Shown here: positions 28,595 through 37,543 of the stretch, in pieces | Layout of the letters: every line of letters starts with the position of its first letter | Numbering within the stretch: position 1 is the first letter of the stretch | Source of the DNA: an uncultured Bacteroidales bacterium | Lineage (GTDB): Bacteria; Bacteroidota; Bacteroidia; Bacteroidales; Salinivirgaceae | DNA: 64,000 nucleotides | Reading direction: 5' to 3' | Assembly: GCA_937981765.1 (NCBI GenBank) | Contig: CALJOM010000007.1 | Location: 62,001 to 126,000 of the forward strand | Position numbers and translations under genes: made by a program | Notes under the pieces: model-generated | Told to the model about the DNA's origin: nothing | Databases searched by the model: none | What the model saw: only the letters and a program-made list of their open reading frames with translations

Positions 28595-29842
28595 ATGGGA
28601 ATTTTTGATATTGATAACTGGAAAGAAATAGTATATACTCTAAAAAGCAATAAAATGCGAACGTTTTTAACGGCATTTGGAGTTTTTTGGGGCATATTTA
28701 TGCTAGTTGTGATGCTTGGCTCAGGGATTGGTCTTCAACGCGGAATTTTCAAAAATATGGGCGATTTTGCCACAAACAGCGCTTTTATGTGGACTCAATC
28801 TACCAGCATGGCTTACAGCGGATTTAATAAAGGCAGACGATGGAATTTCCGCAACAGCGATGCTGAAGCAATCCGTAGTAATGTTAATGGCCTTGAGCGA
28901 TTAGCTCCTCGTGTTCAATCATCGTCAACAGTAGTTTACAACAAACATCAGGGGGTTTTTACTATTTATGGGGATTATCCGGATTGGAATTATATCGACC
29001 CAGTGGATATTGTTGAAGGACGGTATATCAACGATATGGATATAGCTCACAAACGGAAAGTAGCTGTAATAGGGCGTTTGGTTGCCGAAAAACTTTTTGA
29101 AAAAGAAGAAAATCCACTCAATCAATTTATCCGGATTAATGGTGTTTATTTTAGGGTGGTAGGAATTTTTGAATCGAAAAAAGGGGGTGAGCAAGCACAG
29201 ATTGAGGAACAAAACATTCATCTACCATTCACTACCATGCAAATGGTTTACAACTTTGGCGACATTGTATTCTGGTTTGCCTTGACAGCCGATCCCAAAA
29301 TTTCGGTTGCCAAAGTTGCCGACGATATGATGACCCTACTTAAGCGACGCCATAAAATTCATCCCGATGATAACCGAGCTATTGGACATTTCAATGTAGA
29401 GAAAGAATTTAAAAAGGTATCGGGATTGTTCAATGCCATCGATATTTTAATATGGATTGTGGGAATCGGGACTTTGTTGGCTGGTGCTATCGGTATTAGC
29501 AACATTATGCTCATAGTTGTTAAAGAAAGAACCCTAGAGCTTGGTATTCGAAGAGCAATTGGGGCAACTCCCGAAAATATCATTACCCAAATAATTTTCG
29601 AAGCTGTGGTTTTAACCATATTGGCCGGATGGGGAGGATTATCTGCCGGAGTGGGAATTCTTAACATTTTGTACAATGCAACTTTACATGCCAAAAATTC
29701 TGTTTTATACCAGCCTATGATCGACTTTAAAATAGCCCTGGCGGCACTAATAATTCTGGTAATTACCGGAGTGATTGCGGGATTATTGCCTGCATATAGA
29801 GCCGTAAAAATTAAACCAATTGAAGCCCTTAGAAGTGAATAA
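28595..29842 (+). CDS. MacB-type ABC permease (second of two)
   Basis: A 415-residue paralogue of the preceding permease with the same arrangement: MRTFLTAFGVFWGIFMLVV, a periplasmic domain, IGISNIMLIVVKERTLELGI, and a closing GLLPAYRAVKIKPIEALRSE. The stretch between residues 60 and 270 is less conserved than the helices, as expected for the substrate-facing part. It ends 23 bp before the membrane-fusion gene. The pair plus ATPase and adaptor form a tripartite export or envelope-stress pump, but no outer-membrane TolC-like gene is present nearby. Confidence 0.93.
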   Translation: MGIFDIDNWKEIVYTLKSNKMRTFLTAFGVFWGIFMLVVMLGSGIGLQRGIFKNMGDFATNSAFMWTQSTSMAYSGFNKGRRWNFRNSDAEAIRSNVNGLERLAPRVQSSSTVVYNKHQGVFTIYGDYPDWNYIDPVDIVEGRYINDMDIAHKRKVAVIGRLVAEKLFEKEENPLNQFIRINGVYFRVVGIFESKKGGEQAQIEEQNIHLPFTTMQMVYNFGDIVFWFALTADPKISVAKVADDMMTLLKRRHKIHPDDNRAIGHFNVEKEFKKVSGLFNAIDILIWIVGIGTLLAGAIGISNIMLIVVKERTLELGIRRAIGATPENIITQIIFEAVVLTILAGWGGLSAGVGILNILYNATLHAKNSVLYQPMIDFKIALAALIILVITGVIAGLLPAYRAVKIKPIEALRSE

Positions 29843-29865
29843 TAAACCAATAACACTCAAATTTT

Positions 29866-30999
29866 ATGAAAAAGATTGTAAAAAGAGCGGTTCTATTTTT
29901 GGTATTGGGCATCTTTGTCTATACCATATTCTTCTTATACCAAAAGTCTAAACCCAAACCGATAGTGTATCAGGTTGAAACCCCGTTTGTAACAACCATA
30001 GAAAACAAAACGGTAGCTACCGGGAAAATTGTCCCGCGAAAGGAAATCGAAATAAAGCCCAGGGCAAGTGGAATCATCAGTGAATTGTATGTAGAACCCG
30101 GAAAAATAGTTTCGGTAGGTACTCCCTTGGCAAAAATTCGGATTGTTCCCGACATGATCACGCTCAACAATGCCGAATCAAGAGTGGAGAAAGCCAAAAT
30201 TGCATTGGAGGATGCACAACGGCTCTACAATCGTCAAAAACAACTTTTCGACCAAAAGGTTATTGCTGTAGCTGAACTAGAGCAGGCTGAAATTACTTTA
30301 AAAAACGCTAAAGCTGAGTTGCAGGCAGCCGAAGATAACCTAAAACTAATTCGCGATGGAATTTCATCACGCAGCAAAGAATTAACTAACACACTTGTAA
30401 CTTCAACTATTTCAGGAATGGTACTAGCTGTTCCGGTAGAAGTAGGGAATTCGGTAATCGAAACCAATAACTTTAATGCAGGAACCACCATAGCTGTTGT
30501 GGCAAATATGGCTGAAATGATATTTGTTGGAAAGGTTGACGAAAGCGAAGTTGGAAAACTAAAAATTGGAATGCCTCTCACCCTCACCATTGGAGCAATA
30601 TCCGACACTAAATTCGATGCCGTTTTGGAATATGTATCGCCTAAAGGTGTTGAAGAATCGGGGGCAGTACAATTTGAAATTAAGGCACAAATTATTCTAA
30701 AACCCGATTTCTTTATCCGCTCGGGTTACAGTGCTACAGCAACAATCGTACTTGACAGGCGTGAAAATGTTTTGGCAATAAAAGAGAGTTGGTTGCAATT
30801 TTCCCCTGGAGGCGACTCTGTATTTGTGGAAATCCTAACCAACGAAATACCCCAACAATTCGAAAAACGATTTATAAAAATCGGAATAAGCGATGGAATC
30901 AATGTCGAGGTGCTTGAAGGGATAAGCGAAATAGATAAAATTAAAGGATCCATTTTGAAGGAAAAGCCGTTGCCTGATACTCTAAACAGAAACCGTTAA
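29866..30999 (+). CDS. Membrane-fusion (HlyD/RND adaptor) protein
   Basis: Periplasmic adaptor for the MacB-type exporter. The 377-residue chain has one N-terminal membrane anchor (about 7-25), a lipoyl half (KIVPRKEIEIKPRASG, then LYVEPGKIVSVGTPLA), a helical hairpin (about 105-170, rich in AEL-, KNAKAELQAAEDNL-type heptads), the second lipoyl half (ISGMVLAVPVEVGNSV) and a beta-barrel domain. It is the last gene of the four-gene operon and a terminator follows. Confidence 0.92.
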   Translation: MKKIVKRAVLFLVLGIFVYTIFFLYQKSKPKPIVYQVETPFVTTIENKTVATGKIVPRKEIEIKPRASGIISELYVEPGKIVSVGTPLAKIRIVPDMITLNNAESRVEKAKIALEDAQRLYNRQKQLFDQKVIAVAELEQAEITLKNAKAELQAAEDNLKLIRDGISSRSKELTNTLVTSTISGMVLAVPVEVGNSVIETNNFNAGTTIAVVANMAEMIFVGKVDESEVGKLKIGMPLTLTIGAISDTKFDAVLEYVSPKGVEESGAVQFEIKAQIILKPDFFIRSGYSATATIVLDRRENVLAIKESWLQFSPGGDSVFVEILTNEIPQQFEKRFIKIGISDGINVEVLEGISEIDKIKGSILKEKPLPDTLNRNR

Positions 31000-31017
31000 T
31001 CGCCTAAAAATTAAGAC

Positions 31018-31048
31018 GGTGGATTTTTACAAGTCCACCATATTTTTA
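31018..31048 (+). terminator. Terminator after the ABC exporter operon
   Basis: GGTGGA pairs with TCCACC over a 10-nt loop and is followed by ATATTTTTA, beginning 19 nt after the adaptor stop codon. Confidence 0.7.
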
Positions 31049-31082
31049 TATTTATGTCTGGGAATTCCGCTCAAGCAACCTG

Positions 31083-31111
31083 TTTCAATTTCATAAAACT
31101 TCCTATCTTTG
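31083..31111 (+). promoter_or_regulatory. Promoter of the sodium symporter / sugar kinase genes
   Basis: TATCTTTG (31104-31111) fits the TAnnTTTG -7 element; TTTC lies 17 bp upstream as an imperfect -33. The ATG is at 31125. Confidence 0.45.
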
Positions 31112-31124
31112 AGAAAAAATATCT

Positions 31125-32909
31125 ATGTTTACCACCCTCGACTGGATTATTGTTGTCCTGTTTTTCATAGCCGTTCTTACAATAGGTTTTGTTGCATCGC
31201 GTAAAGCGCGTGAAAACATTAGCGAATATTTTCTTGGAGGTCGAAAAATGCCATGGTGGCTATTAGGCATTAGTATGGTTGCTTGCACATTTTCGGCCGA
31301 TACTCCCAATTTGGTTACCGACATGGTGCGCAGCGATGGTGTTGCAAAAAATTGGGCGTGGTGGGCGTTTCTAATAACAGGAATGGTAACGGTTTTTATT
31401 TATTCCAAACTCTGGCGACGTTCTAACATTACCACCGACCTCGAGTTTTATGAAATTCGTTATGGCGGTAAACCTGCTTCCTTTCTCAGAGGATTTCGGG
31501 CTCTATATCTTGGCGTATTTTTCAACGTTCTAATAATGGCCTCGGTAACCTTGGCGGCTATAAAAATTGGTGCCGTAATGTTTCATCTACCTCCTTGGGT
31601 AACAGTTGTGGTTGCATCGGTTGTTGTAGTTATTTATACGGCAATAGGTGGTTTGCGGAGCGTAGTTTGGGCAGATTTTTTTCAATATTCGATTGCTACA
31701 GCAGGTGCTATTCTTGCTGCAGTAGTTGCAGTTAAACACCAGGGAATAGGGTCTCTTTCCAATTTATTAGCACATCCTTCCGTTTCGGGTAAAATCAATT
31801 TGTTCCCCGATTTTTCGAATGTTTCTATTCTGCTTTCCTTGTTCATAATTCCCATTGCTGTTCAATGGTGGAGTGTTTGGTATCCGGGAGCAGAACCGGG
31901 CGGCGGGGGATATATTGCCCAACGAATGCTTAGCGCAAAGAATGAAAAACATGCCGTTGGGGCAACCTTATTTTTTAACTTTATGCACTACGCAATCAGG
32001 CCCTGGCCATGGATAATTGTGGCTTTAGCCTCAATTGTAATTTATCCAGACCTTGAGTCAATTCGAAAATTGTTTCCAAACCTACCGGAAACCTACCTTA
32101 AGAACGATATTGCTTATCCAATTATGCTGCTTAACATGGGTAAAGGATGGTTAGGTCTGGTAGTAGCTTCACTAATTGGGGCCTACATGTCTACCATTGG
32201 AACACATCTTAACTGGGGTGCATCATACGTTGTAAACGATTTTTATCTCCGTTTTGTAAAACCTGAAGCATCTCAAAATGAACTTATACGTATTGGACAA
32301 TTAACCACCGTTATTTTAATGGTTTTGAGTGGAATAATTGCACTAACAATCATGGAAAATGCTCAGCAAGCTTTCGATATCCTGTTACTTACCGGAGCAG
32401 GTTCAGGGGCAATTTATTTGCTTCGATGGTTTTGGTGGCGCATTAATGCTTGGTCGGAAATATCGGCAATGATTGCTGCTACAGTTAATGCCTTCATTCT
32501 GGTCTTTCTATTCGACAACTCATGGTTACAAAATAGCTTAACAGACCCTTCAACCGCTAAACTTTTAATAGCAATTGTTATGACCTCAGCAGTTTGGATA
32601 CTTGTTACCTTTGCCACCAATCCGGAAAAACCAGAGGTATTAGAACGTTTTTGCCGTACAGTTGGAGTTTCTGGGGGAGGTTGGAAAAAAATCACCAGTA
32701 CAATGAATAACTTTTCACCAGAAAAACAATCGCTTGCAATAAAAATTCTTTTTGTATTCATTGGATGCCTTACAATTTACTCTCTGTTGTTTGCCATAGG
32801 AAGCATGATTTATGGTCAAATACCACAAGCATCCCTACTATTCTTTGTGGGAACCGTTGGAATTGTTGCCATTTTTAAGGGGATGACCGATAAACGGTCT
32901 TTGCTATAA
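31125..32909 (+). CDS. Sodium/solute symporter (SSF family)
   Basis: A 594-residue secondary transporter with about 13-14 membrane helices. Family marks: SEYFLGGRKMPWWLLGISMVA pieces near residues 35-55, YTAIGGLRSVVWADFFQY (the SSF signature, about 175-192), and LLLTGAGSGAIYLLRWFWWR. The opening WWLLGISM and the long C-terminal extension place it in the sugar/vitamin-like branch common in Bacteroidota. It is followed within 56 bp by a sugar-1-phosphate nucleotidyltransferase and a NahK-like kinase, suggesting it imports an amino sugar; that is inference from context. Confidence 0.85.
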   Translation: MFTTLDWIIVVLFFIAVLTIGFVASRKARENISEYFLGGRKMPWWLLGISMVACTFSADTPNLVTDMVRSDGVAKNWAWWAFLITGMVTVFIYSKLWRRSNITTDLEFYEIRYGGKPASFLRGFRALYLGVFFNVLIMASVTLAAIKIGAVMFHLPPWVTVVVASVVVVIYTAIGGLRSVVWADFFQYSIATAGAILAAVVAVKHQGIGSLSNLLAHPSVSGKINLFPDFSNVSILLSLFIIPIAVQWWSVWYPGAEPGGGGYIAQRMLSAKNEKHAVGATLFFNFMHYAIRPWPWIIVALASIVIYPDLESIRKLFPNLPETYLKNDIAYPIMLLNMGKGWLGLVVASLIGAYMSTIGTHLNWGASYVVNDFYLRFVKPEASQNELIRIGQLTTVILMVLSGIIALTIMENAQQAFDILLLTGAGSGAIYLLRWFWWRINAWSEISAMIAATVNAFILVFLFDNSWLQNSLTDPSTAKLLIAIVMTSAVWILVTFATNPEKPEVLERFCRTVGVSGGGWKKITSTMNNFSPEKQSLAIKILFVFIGCLTIYSLLFAIGSMIYGQIPQASLLFFVGTVGIVAIFKGMTDKRSLL

Positions 32910-32964
32910 TGCGGTTTTGCAAACTAAAACATACTTTTTCTTAACACCTAAACAAAATAACACA

Positions 32965-33849
32965 ATGAAACCCACACTTGTAATATTGGCGGGAGGTTTA
33001 GCTTCACGATACGGTGGAATAAAACAAATGGAAACCATTGGGCCTTCAGGCGAAGCCATTCTTGATTATTCAGTGTTTGACGCTGCACGCAGCGGATTTG
33101 GCAAAGTAATATTTGTGATTAATCAAACCATTGAAAACGACTTTAAAGAAAAATACACCCATAGATTTAAAGGGAAAATAGCTATTGACTTCGTACTTCA
33201 AACCTTGGATGATCTACCCAAAGGTTTTACGCCGCCAAAAGAAAGAGAAAAACCATGGGGTACCGGACACGCTGTGCGAGCAGTTCGAAACCTTGTACAC
33301 GAACCGTTTTTAGTAATCAATGCCGACGATTTTTATGGACTGGATGCTTTTCAGACAATTGGAAAATACCTGTTGTCTAATCCTCAACATTATGCAATGT
33401 ATGCCTACCAGCTTGGAAACACTCTTTCACAACATGGAACTGTAAGTAGGGGGCTATGCTTTGCAGAAAATGGATTCTTAACCCGGATTGAAGAAAACAC
33501 ATCCATTCGCCGAATTGGCCAATCAATAGTCTCCGACCAAAATACTCAGCTCGACCCAAACACTCCGGTTTCCATGAATTTCTGGGCATTAAAGCCCGAT
33601 GTATTCCCAGTAATAGAGCAGCTATTTACCAATTTTATGAAATCCAGTGGAGATAGCCTATCGGCAGAATTTTACATACCAACAGTAATACAACATGTAA
33701 TAGACAATAATCTACAGAAAATCAAAATCCTAACCGGGAATGCAATTTGGTTTGGGATGACATACCAATCCGATAGAAAAATTACAAAAATAGCTATAAA
33801 TCAACTAATTAATCAAGAAATTTATCCGTCTGACCTATGGAACCATTAA
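32965..33849 (+). CDS. Sugar-1-phosphate nucleotidyltransferase
   Basis: I take the ATG at 32965 (294 aa); a TTG at 32917 adds 16 residues with no motif. The N-terminus LVILAGGLASRYGGIKQM is the nucleotide-binding signature of the NTP-transferase fold, and the catalytic Asp pair region is VINADDFYG (about residues 110-118). It is probably an N-acetylhexosamine-1-phosphate uridylyltransferase or related enzyme that activates a sugar phosphate with UTP. Its last 13 bp overlap the NahK-like kinase gene, so kinase and nucleotidyltransferase are likely made together, as in AmgK/MurU or Bifidobacterium NahK pathways. Confidence 0.85.
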   Translation: MKPTLVILAGGLASRYGGIKQMETIGPSGEAILDYSVFDAARSGFGKVIFVINQTIENDFKEKYTHRFKGKIAIDFVLQTLDDLPKGFTPPKEREKPWGTGHAVRAVRNLVHEPFLVINADDFYGLDAFQTIGKYLLSNPQHYAMYAYQLGNTLSQHGTVSRGLCFAENGFLTRIEENTSIRRIGQSIVSDQNTQLDPNTPVSMNFWALKPDVFPVIEQLFTNFMKSSGDSLSAEFYIPTVIQHVIDNNLQKIKILTGNAIWFGMTYQSDRKITKIAINQLINQEIYPSDLWNH

Positions 33850-34907
33850 CGTTTCAAACCGAAAAAATCTATACGGTTTTAGCCGAATATAACTTGGAAG
33901 CATCAACCATTTCATCATTAAATAAGGGGCACATTAACCAGTCTTGGATGGTAGTATTACACGAACAAAAGTTTCTGCTCCAATACATAAATCCGTTTAT
34001 TTTCAATAGTATTCCTAATTTAGTTAGAAATCAGGTTTTTATAACCAAATACCTTAAAACCACATCGTTTTGGCACGAACTTCAAACTCCAGAATTACTC
34101 GCAACAAAAAATAATGAATATTATGTTGTAACGGAAAATCAACACCATTGGCGAGTTAGCCGTTATATTGAGCACGACACTAATTATCGAATCGTTGATA
34201 ACGAAAACATAGCCTATCAAGCAAGTAGGGCCTATGGAAAATATTTAAGTTGCCTAGCTCTTTTACCAGTAAACAGCGTAGTACAAACAATATTAAACTT
34301 TCAAGACCCGGTTGCCCGGATGATTCAATTTGGCGAAGCCATTAACTCCGATCCTGTACGACGAAAAAATAATGCTTTACCGGAGATCGATTTTCTTAGA
34401 AAAAACATAGACATTGCTCGTAAAATTTCCGATTTGATTCTAGGCTCTATTATCCCTACTAGAATAACTCACAATAATACCAATATCGATAACCTGCTTT
34501 GGAAAGACGGCAGAGTGGTTGCAATTGTCGACCTCGATACAACAATGCCTAGTTCTGTGCTTTACGATTTCGGAGAAATGGTGCGTACCTTTACAACGCC
34601 ATTCATCGATTCTAACGAAAATACCTCTGTTATTCAAGTTAATAGGCTTATACTTGATGGAGTTGTTGATGGATTTTTATCCATTGCCTCCAATTTTATT
34701 CTACCTTCGGAACGGAGAGCTCTCTACAAAGGCGCTCTTATGGTTGTTTATATTCAGGCCGTACGATATTTAACCGATTTTCTTTTAGGAGATAAACACT
34801 ATCCAACTGTATCGCCCGACCATAATCTCAAGCGTGTAAGAAACCACATAGAGCTTTACAGGCAGCTTAAATCGCTCGAATCAACAGTTCGTTCACGTAT
34901 TGAATAG
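33837..34907 (+). CDS. NahK-like N-acetylhexosamine 1-kinase, catalytic Asp replaced by Asn
   Basis: Aminoglycoside-phosphotransferase-fold kinase, 356 aa, close to Bifidobacterium NahK in length and pattern: NKGHINQSWMV in place of GDGHINTTYLV, QYINPFIF, VSRYIEHD, and AIVDLDTTMPSSVLYDFGEMVR in place of [21 protein letters not shown]. NahK phosphorylates GlcNAc/GalNAc at C1. The Brenner motif that supplies the catalytic base reads His212-Asn213-Asn214 where NahK has HND, and Lys is also lost two residues later (TN instead of TK). The DLD metal-binding pair (Asp232, Asp234) is kept. Activity is therefore uncertain. The gene overlaps the nucleotidyltransferase by 13 bp. Confidence 0.85.
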   Translation: MEPLTFQTEKIYTVLAEYNLEASTISSLNKGHINQSWMVVLHEQKFLLQYINPFIFNSIPNLVRNQVFITKYLKTTSFWHELQTPELLATKNNEYYVVTENQHHWRVSRYIEHDTNYRIVDNENIAYQASRAYGKYLSCLALLPVNSVVQTILNFQDPVARMIQFGEAINSDPVRRKNNALPEIDFLRKNIDIARKISDLILGSIIPTRITHNNTNIDNLLWKDGRVVAIVDLDTTMPSSVLYDFGEMVRTFTTPFIDSNENTSVIQVNRLILDGVVDGFLSIASNFILPSERRALYKGALMVVYIQAVRYLTDFLLGDKHYPTVSPDHNLKRVRNHIELYRQLKSLESTVRSRIE

Positions 34908-34913
34908 ATTCAT

Positions 34914-35591
34914 TCACTCAAGCCCTAACAAAACCGCAGGATCCGGGCAAATAATCTTGTAATAATTGAGATTGGATGCTGAGCATGTCCCGGGAAAATC
35001 ACCTTCATATTTCAACATATCTTTGATGAGCTGAAAATGCAGGTGAGGCGACCAGTAACCATTTTCATGCGGTTCTCCCAGTGTCCCAATCTGTTGTCCG
35101 GCTACAATTCGTTGCCCCTTATGCAACGAATTAACCGATTGGTGCGATAAATGTCCGTATAATGTATAGAACGTTATATCTTGAATTGAATGTTGCAAAA
35201 TTATAGTTCCGCCATAATCGCCATTTCCAGGATTTATAGCTAAGCTATGAACAATTCCATCCAGAGGAGCGAAAACCGGTTGAGGGGTAAACACCCATAA
35301 ATCAATCCCCAGATGAATATCTCGAATTTCGTTGCCGTTTTTAAATATTTTTGAGCGCTTGTAAAAATGGCGCTGCTCTAAATATCCTCCATAAGCCATT
35401 TCCTTACCGGCATTTTTTAAGATTTTGCTTAAATACATTGCAAATACCGCAATGTTGTCAATGTTAATAGAGGTAATCTCAGGATTATTAATACTAAAAT
35501 CAACTTTCAACAATTTATCTTTCTGAGTAAGAATAGATAAAACCGGCGCAATATCTCTTTTCTCCTTTCGTAATAGTTCAAGTAAATCCAT
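34914..35591 (-). CDS. M23-type peptidase domain protein without signal peptide
   Basis: A 225-residue protein with a C-terminal LytM/M23 domain: HLGIDLWVF supplies the first zinc ligands (H-x3-D), GHLS a middle motif, and PHLHFQL the final H-x-H. The N-terminal 85 residues are not membrane-like, and no signal peptide is visible, so it would be cytosolic as read. M23 proteins normally cut peptidoglycan cross-bridges outside the membrane, so this is unusual. The gene is convergent with the NahK-like kinase with a 6-bp gap and no terminator between them. In some bacteria M23 and APH-kinase domains occur in one protein with an aminotransferase, so the pairing may be functional. Confidence 0.8.
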   Translation of the reverse strand: MDLLELLRKEKRDIAPVLSILTQKDKLLKVDFSINNPEITSINIDNIAVFAMYLSKILKNAGKEMAYGGYLEQRHFYKRSKIFKNGNEIRDIHLGIDLWVFTPQPVFAPLDGIVHSLAINPGNGDYGGTIILQHSIQDITFYTLYGHLSHQSVNSLHKGQRIVAGQQIGTLGEPHENGYWSPHLHFQLIKDMLKYEGDFPGTCSASNLNYYKIICPDPAVLLGLE

Positions 35592-35717
35592 ACTATGTAG
35601 CTATTTAGAGGTTTTTACAAATCTGTGATGCCAAATGTATCAAAACAGGGTAAAAATACACAAAATAATTTTTTCAACCACAGGAAATTCGGTAATTTTA
35701 AGCCTAATTTTATGTTG

Positions 35718-36479
35718 ATGAGAATTACACTTTTAGGAACCGGAACATCCACGGGTGTGCCTCTAATTGGTTGCAATTGTGAGGTTTGTCGATCAACAGA
35801 ACTTCGTAACAAACGATTGCGAAGTTCTGTTTTTATCGAAACAGGAACCACAAATATTTTAATCGACATTTCTCCCGATTTTCGCCAGCAAGCTTTGCTC
35901 AACAATATAAATAAAATTGATGCTGTTCTAATAACTCATGCCCATAGAGACCATATTGGAGGTCTGGACGATTTAAAACCCTACAACTATTTAACCGGGA
36001 ACCCAATACCTGTCTATTCTGAATCCAATGTAATTCAAACAATACGAACAGAGTTTCATTACGCATTCAACCCAACAACCGACAGTATCCCGCAGTTAAC
36101 GCTTTTTGAAATAAAATATCCCTTATCATTTAATATCAACAATATAACAATTACCCCAATTCGACTTTTCCACGAAAATCTACCGGTTTTAGGATTTCGT
36201 ATCGGCAAATTTGCGTATTTAACCGATTTTTCACATATTGATAACGATGAATTGCAAAAATTACTCAATATTGATTTATTAGTTATTGCAGCACTTCGGC
36301 ATAAACCCCATCCTAAACACGTAACTTTTTCTCGTGCTCTTGAAATAATCGAGGCTATTAATCCTCGAATGGCACGCCTGACACATATGAGCCACACACT
36401 CGGCAAGCACTCAGATATTTCTCTGAAATGCCCACCCAATGTCCAGCCCGGATTTGATAATGAAATGTTAACGATTTAA
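35718..36479 (+). CDS. MBL-fold metallo-hydrolase (PhnP/RNase Z-like)
   Basis: Start placed at the ATG at 35718 (253 aa; MRITLLGTGTSTGVP); an ATG 6 bp earlier and longer open frame from 35625 exist but add no motif. The protein has the Cys pair of the PhnP group (GCNCEVC), the metal motif HAHRDH with GGLDDLKPY, a later His in FHENLP, and THMSHT near the end. PhnP-like enzymes are phosphodiesterases acting on cyclic phosphates in phosphonate or nucleotide metabolism; no phn genes are here, so the substrate is unknown. Confidence 0.88.
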   Translation: MRITLLGTGTSTGVPLIGCNCEVCRSTELRNKRLRSSVFIETGTTNILIDISPDFRQQALLNNINKIDAVLITHAHRDHIGGLDDLKPYNYLTGNPIPVYSESNVIQTIRTEFHYAFNPTTDSIPQLTLFEIKYPLSFNINNITITPIRLFHENLPVLGFRIGKFAYLTDFSHIDNDELQKLLNIDLLVIAALRHKPHPKHVTFSRALEIIEAINPRMARLTHMSHTLGKHSDISLKCPPNVQPGFDNEMLTI

Positions 36480-36485
36480 TTTTTT

Positions 36486-36516
36486 TTTGCAGAAATTTTA
36501 TTGTAATATATTTTTG
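36486..36516 (+). promoter_or_regulatory. Full-consensus Bacteroidota promoter before the lipoprotein gene
   Basis: TTTG (36486-36489), exactly 19 bp, then TATTTTTG (36509-36516), matching TAnnTTTG. It is 43 nt before the lipoprotein ATG and is the best promoter in the window. Confidence 0.65.
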
Positions 36517-36558
36517 TTTTTACAAATCAACTGTTAACTAACGTAAAACTTTAAAAGT

Positions 36559-37491
36559 ATGAAAAAAGTAAATTTTCTTTTAGCAGCAATGTTGGCAACT
36601 TCGGTACTATACGTAAGTTGTTCATCAGACGACAACACCGAAGAAAAATTTAAGAAACTCGATCAGATTTTGAGTGGCAGCTCTTTAACAAACGCCACAT
36701 TATCTACCGACTTTACCTGGGTAGGAGAGCAAATGCGTCAGGTTGACGAATATGAAGAAGGACAAATTGTTGACCAAACAAAAGTTATCTACACTTCTGA
36801 AACCGGAACCCAAATTGCTGAATTGCAGATGTATAAAAATTATTGGAAAAATAGTCTCTATCAAAAAGCATTAAGGGCTATAAATCAGTATCTCCAAAAG
36901 GAAAATAAAGAACTGATTCAATACATGCGAATTGTCCCAACTTATCAAAGCAACAAAATTACCCGTTTGGATATATATGGCTATTTAGATGGGAAAGACC
37001 TTCCATATATAGGTTACTTGACCATCACCTATACTAACGATAATCCTTCACAGGTTTCAACTAAAATTCTTTACACAATGGCTGGTAACCCAATAGAAAT
37101 TGAAGTTATGAAAATGTATTATATCTGGAATAATGGAAACATTGTTACAGAATACACCAAAGCGATTAATTTCGAAACACCAACGGCACCAATGATTACC
37201 ACTGATAGTACAGTTTATACTTATGACAACAAAATCAACGCCTTCAGTTCACTTCGGAGCAGTCCACTTATCGATGCCCAGGTTAAGAGCCGCAATAATA
37301 TCTTAACTAGTAAATTTTATTTTTTAGACCAGCAAACAAACACTATGAGGCTCTCTATTGAATCTTCTTCCACATACACCTACGATTCACAAAATTATCC
37401 CACTTCAAGTGAAGATTCAGAAATCATTAACTTCGAAACTACCCCATACACATATACTAAAGTTCGCCTGTTTGAATATAAGACAAATTAA
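36559..37491 (+). CDS. Unknown lipoprotein (310 aa)
   Basis: An exported lipoprotein: MKKVNFLLAAMLATSVLYVSCSSDD gives a signal peptide with lipobox YVSC and lipidated Cys near residue 21, followed by acidic residues (SSDDNTEE). The mature part is soluble, with strands rich in Y, T and N (KLDQILSG, TITYTNDNP, YTYDSQNYP). I recognise no domain family. It has its own strong promoter and is followed by a bidirectional terminator, so it is a single-gene unit. Location is probably the outer or inner membrane, periplasmic or surface. Confidence 0.75.
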   Translation: MKKVNFLLAAMLATSVLYVSCSSDDNTEEKFKKLDQILSGSSLTNATLSTDFTWVGEQMRQVDEYEEGQIVDQTKVIYTSETGTQIAELQMYKNYWKNSLYQKALRAINQYLQKENKELIQYMRIVPTYQSNKITRLDIYGYLDGKDLPYIGYLTITYTNDNPSQVSTKILYTMAGNPIEIEVMKMYYIWNNGNIVTEYTKAINFETPTAPMITTDSTVYTYDNKINAFSSLRSSPLIDAQVKSRNNILTSKFYFLDQQTNTMRLSIESSSTYTYDSQNYPTSSEDSEIINFETTPYTYTKVRLFEYKTN

Positions 37492-37512
37492 TTAATAAGT
37501 CAAATTCATTTC

Positions 37513-37543
37513 AAAAAAAGCAGCATAAAGGCTGCTTTTTTTA
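37513..37543. terminator. Bidirectional terminator between convergent genes
   Basis: AGCAGC pairs with GCTGCT around a 6-nt loop, with A runs before and T runs after, so it can stop transcription from the lipoprotein gene (+) and from the minus-strand 370-residue gene, whose stop codon lies in the T run. Confidence 0.75.
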
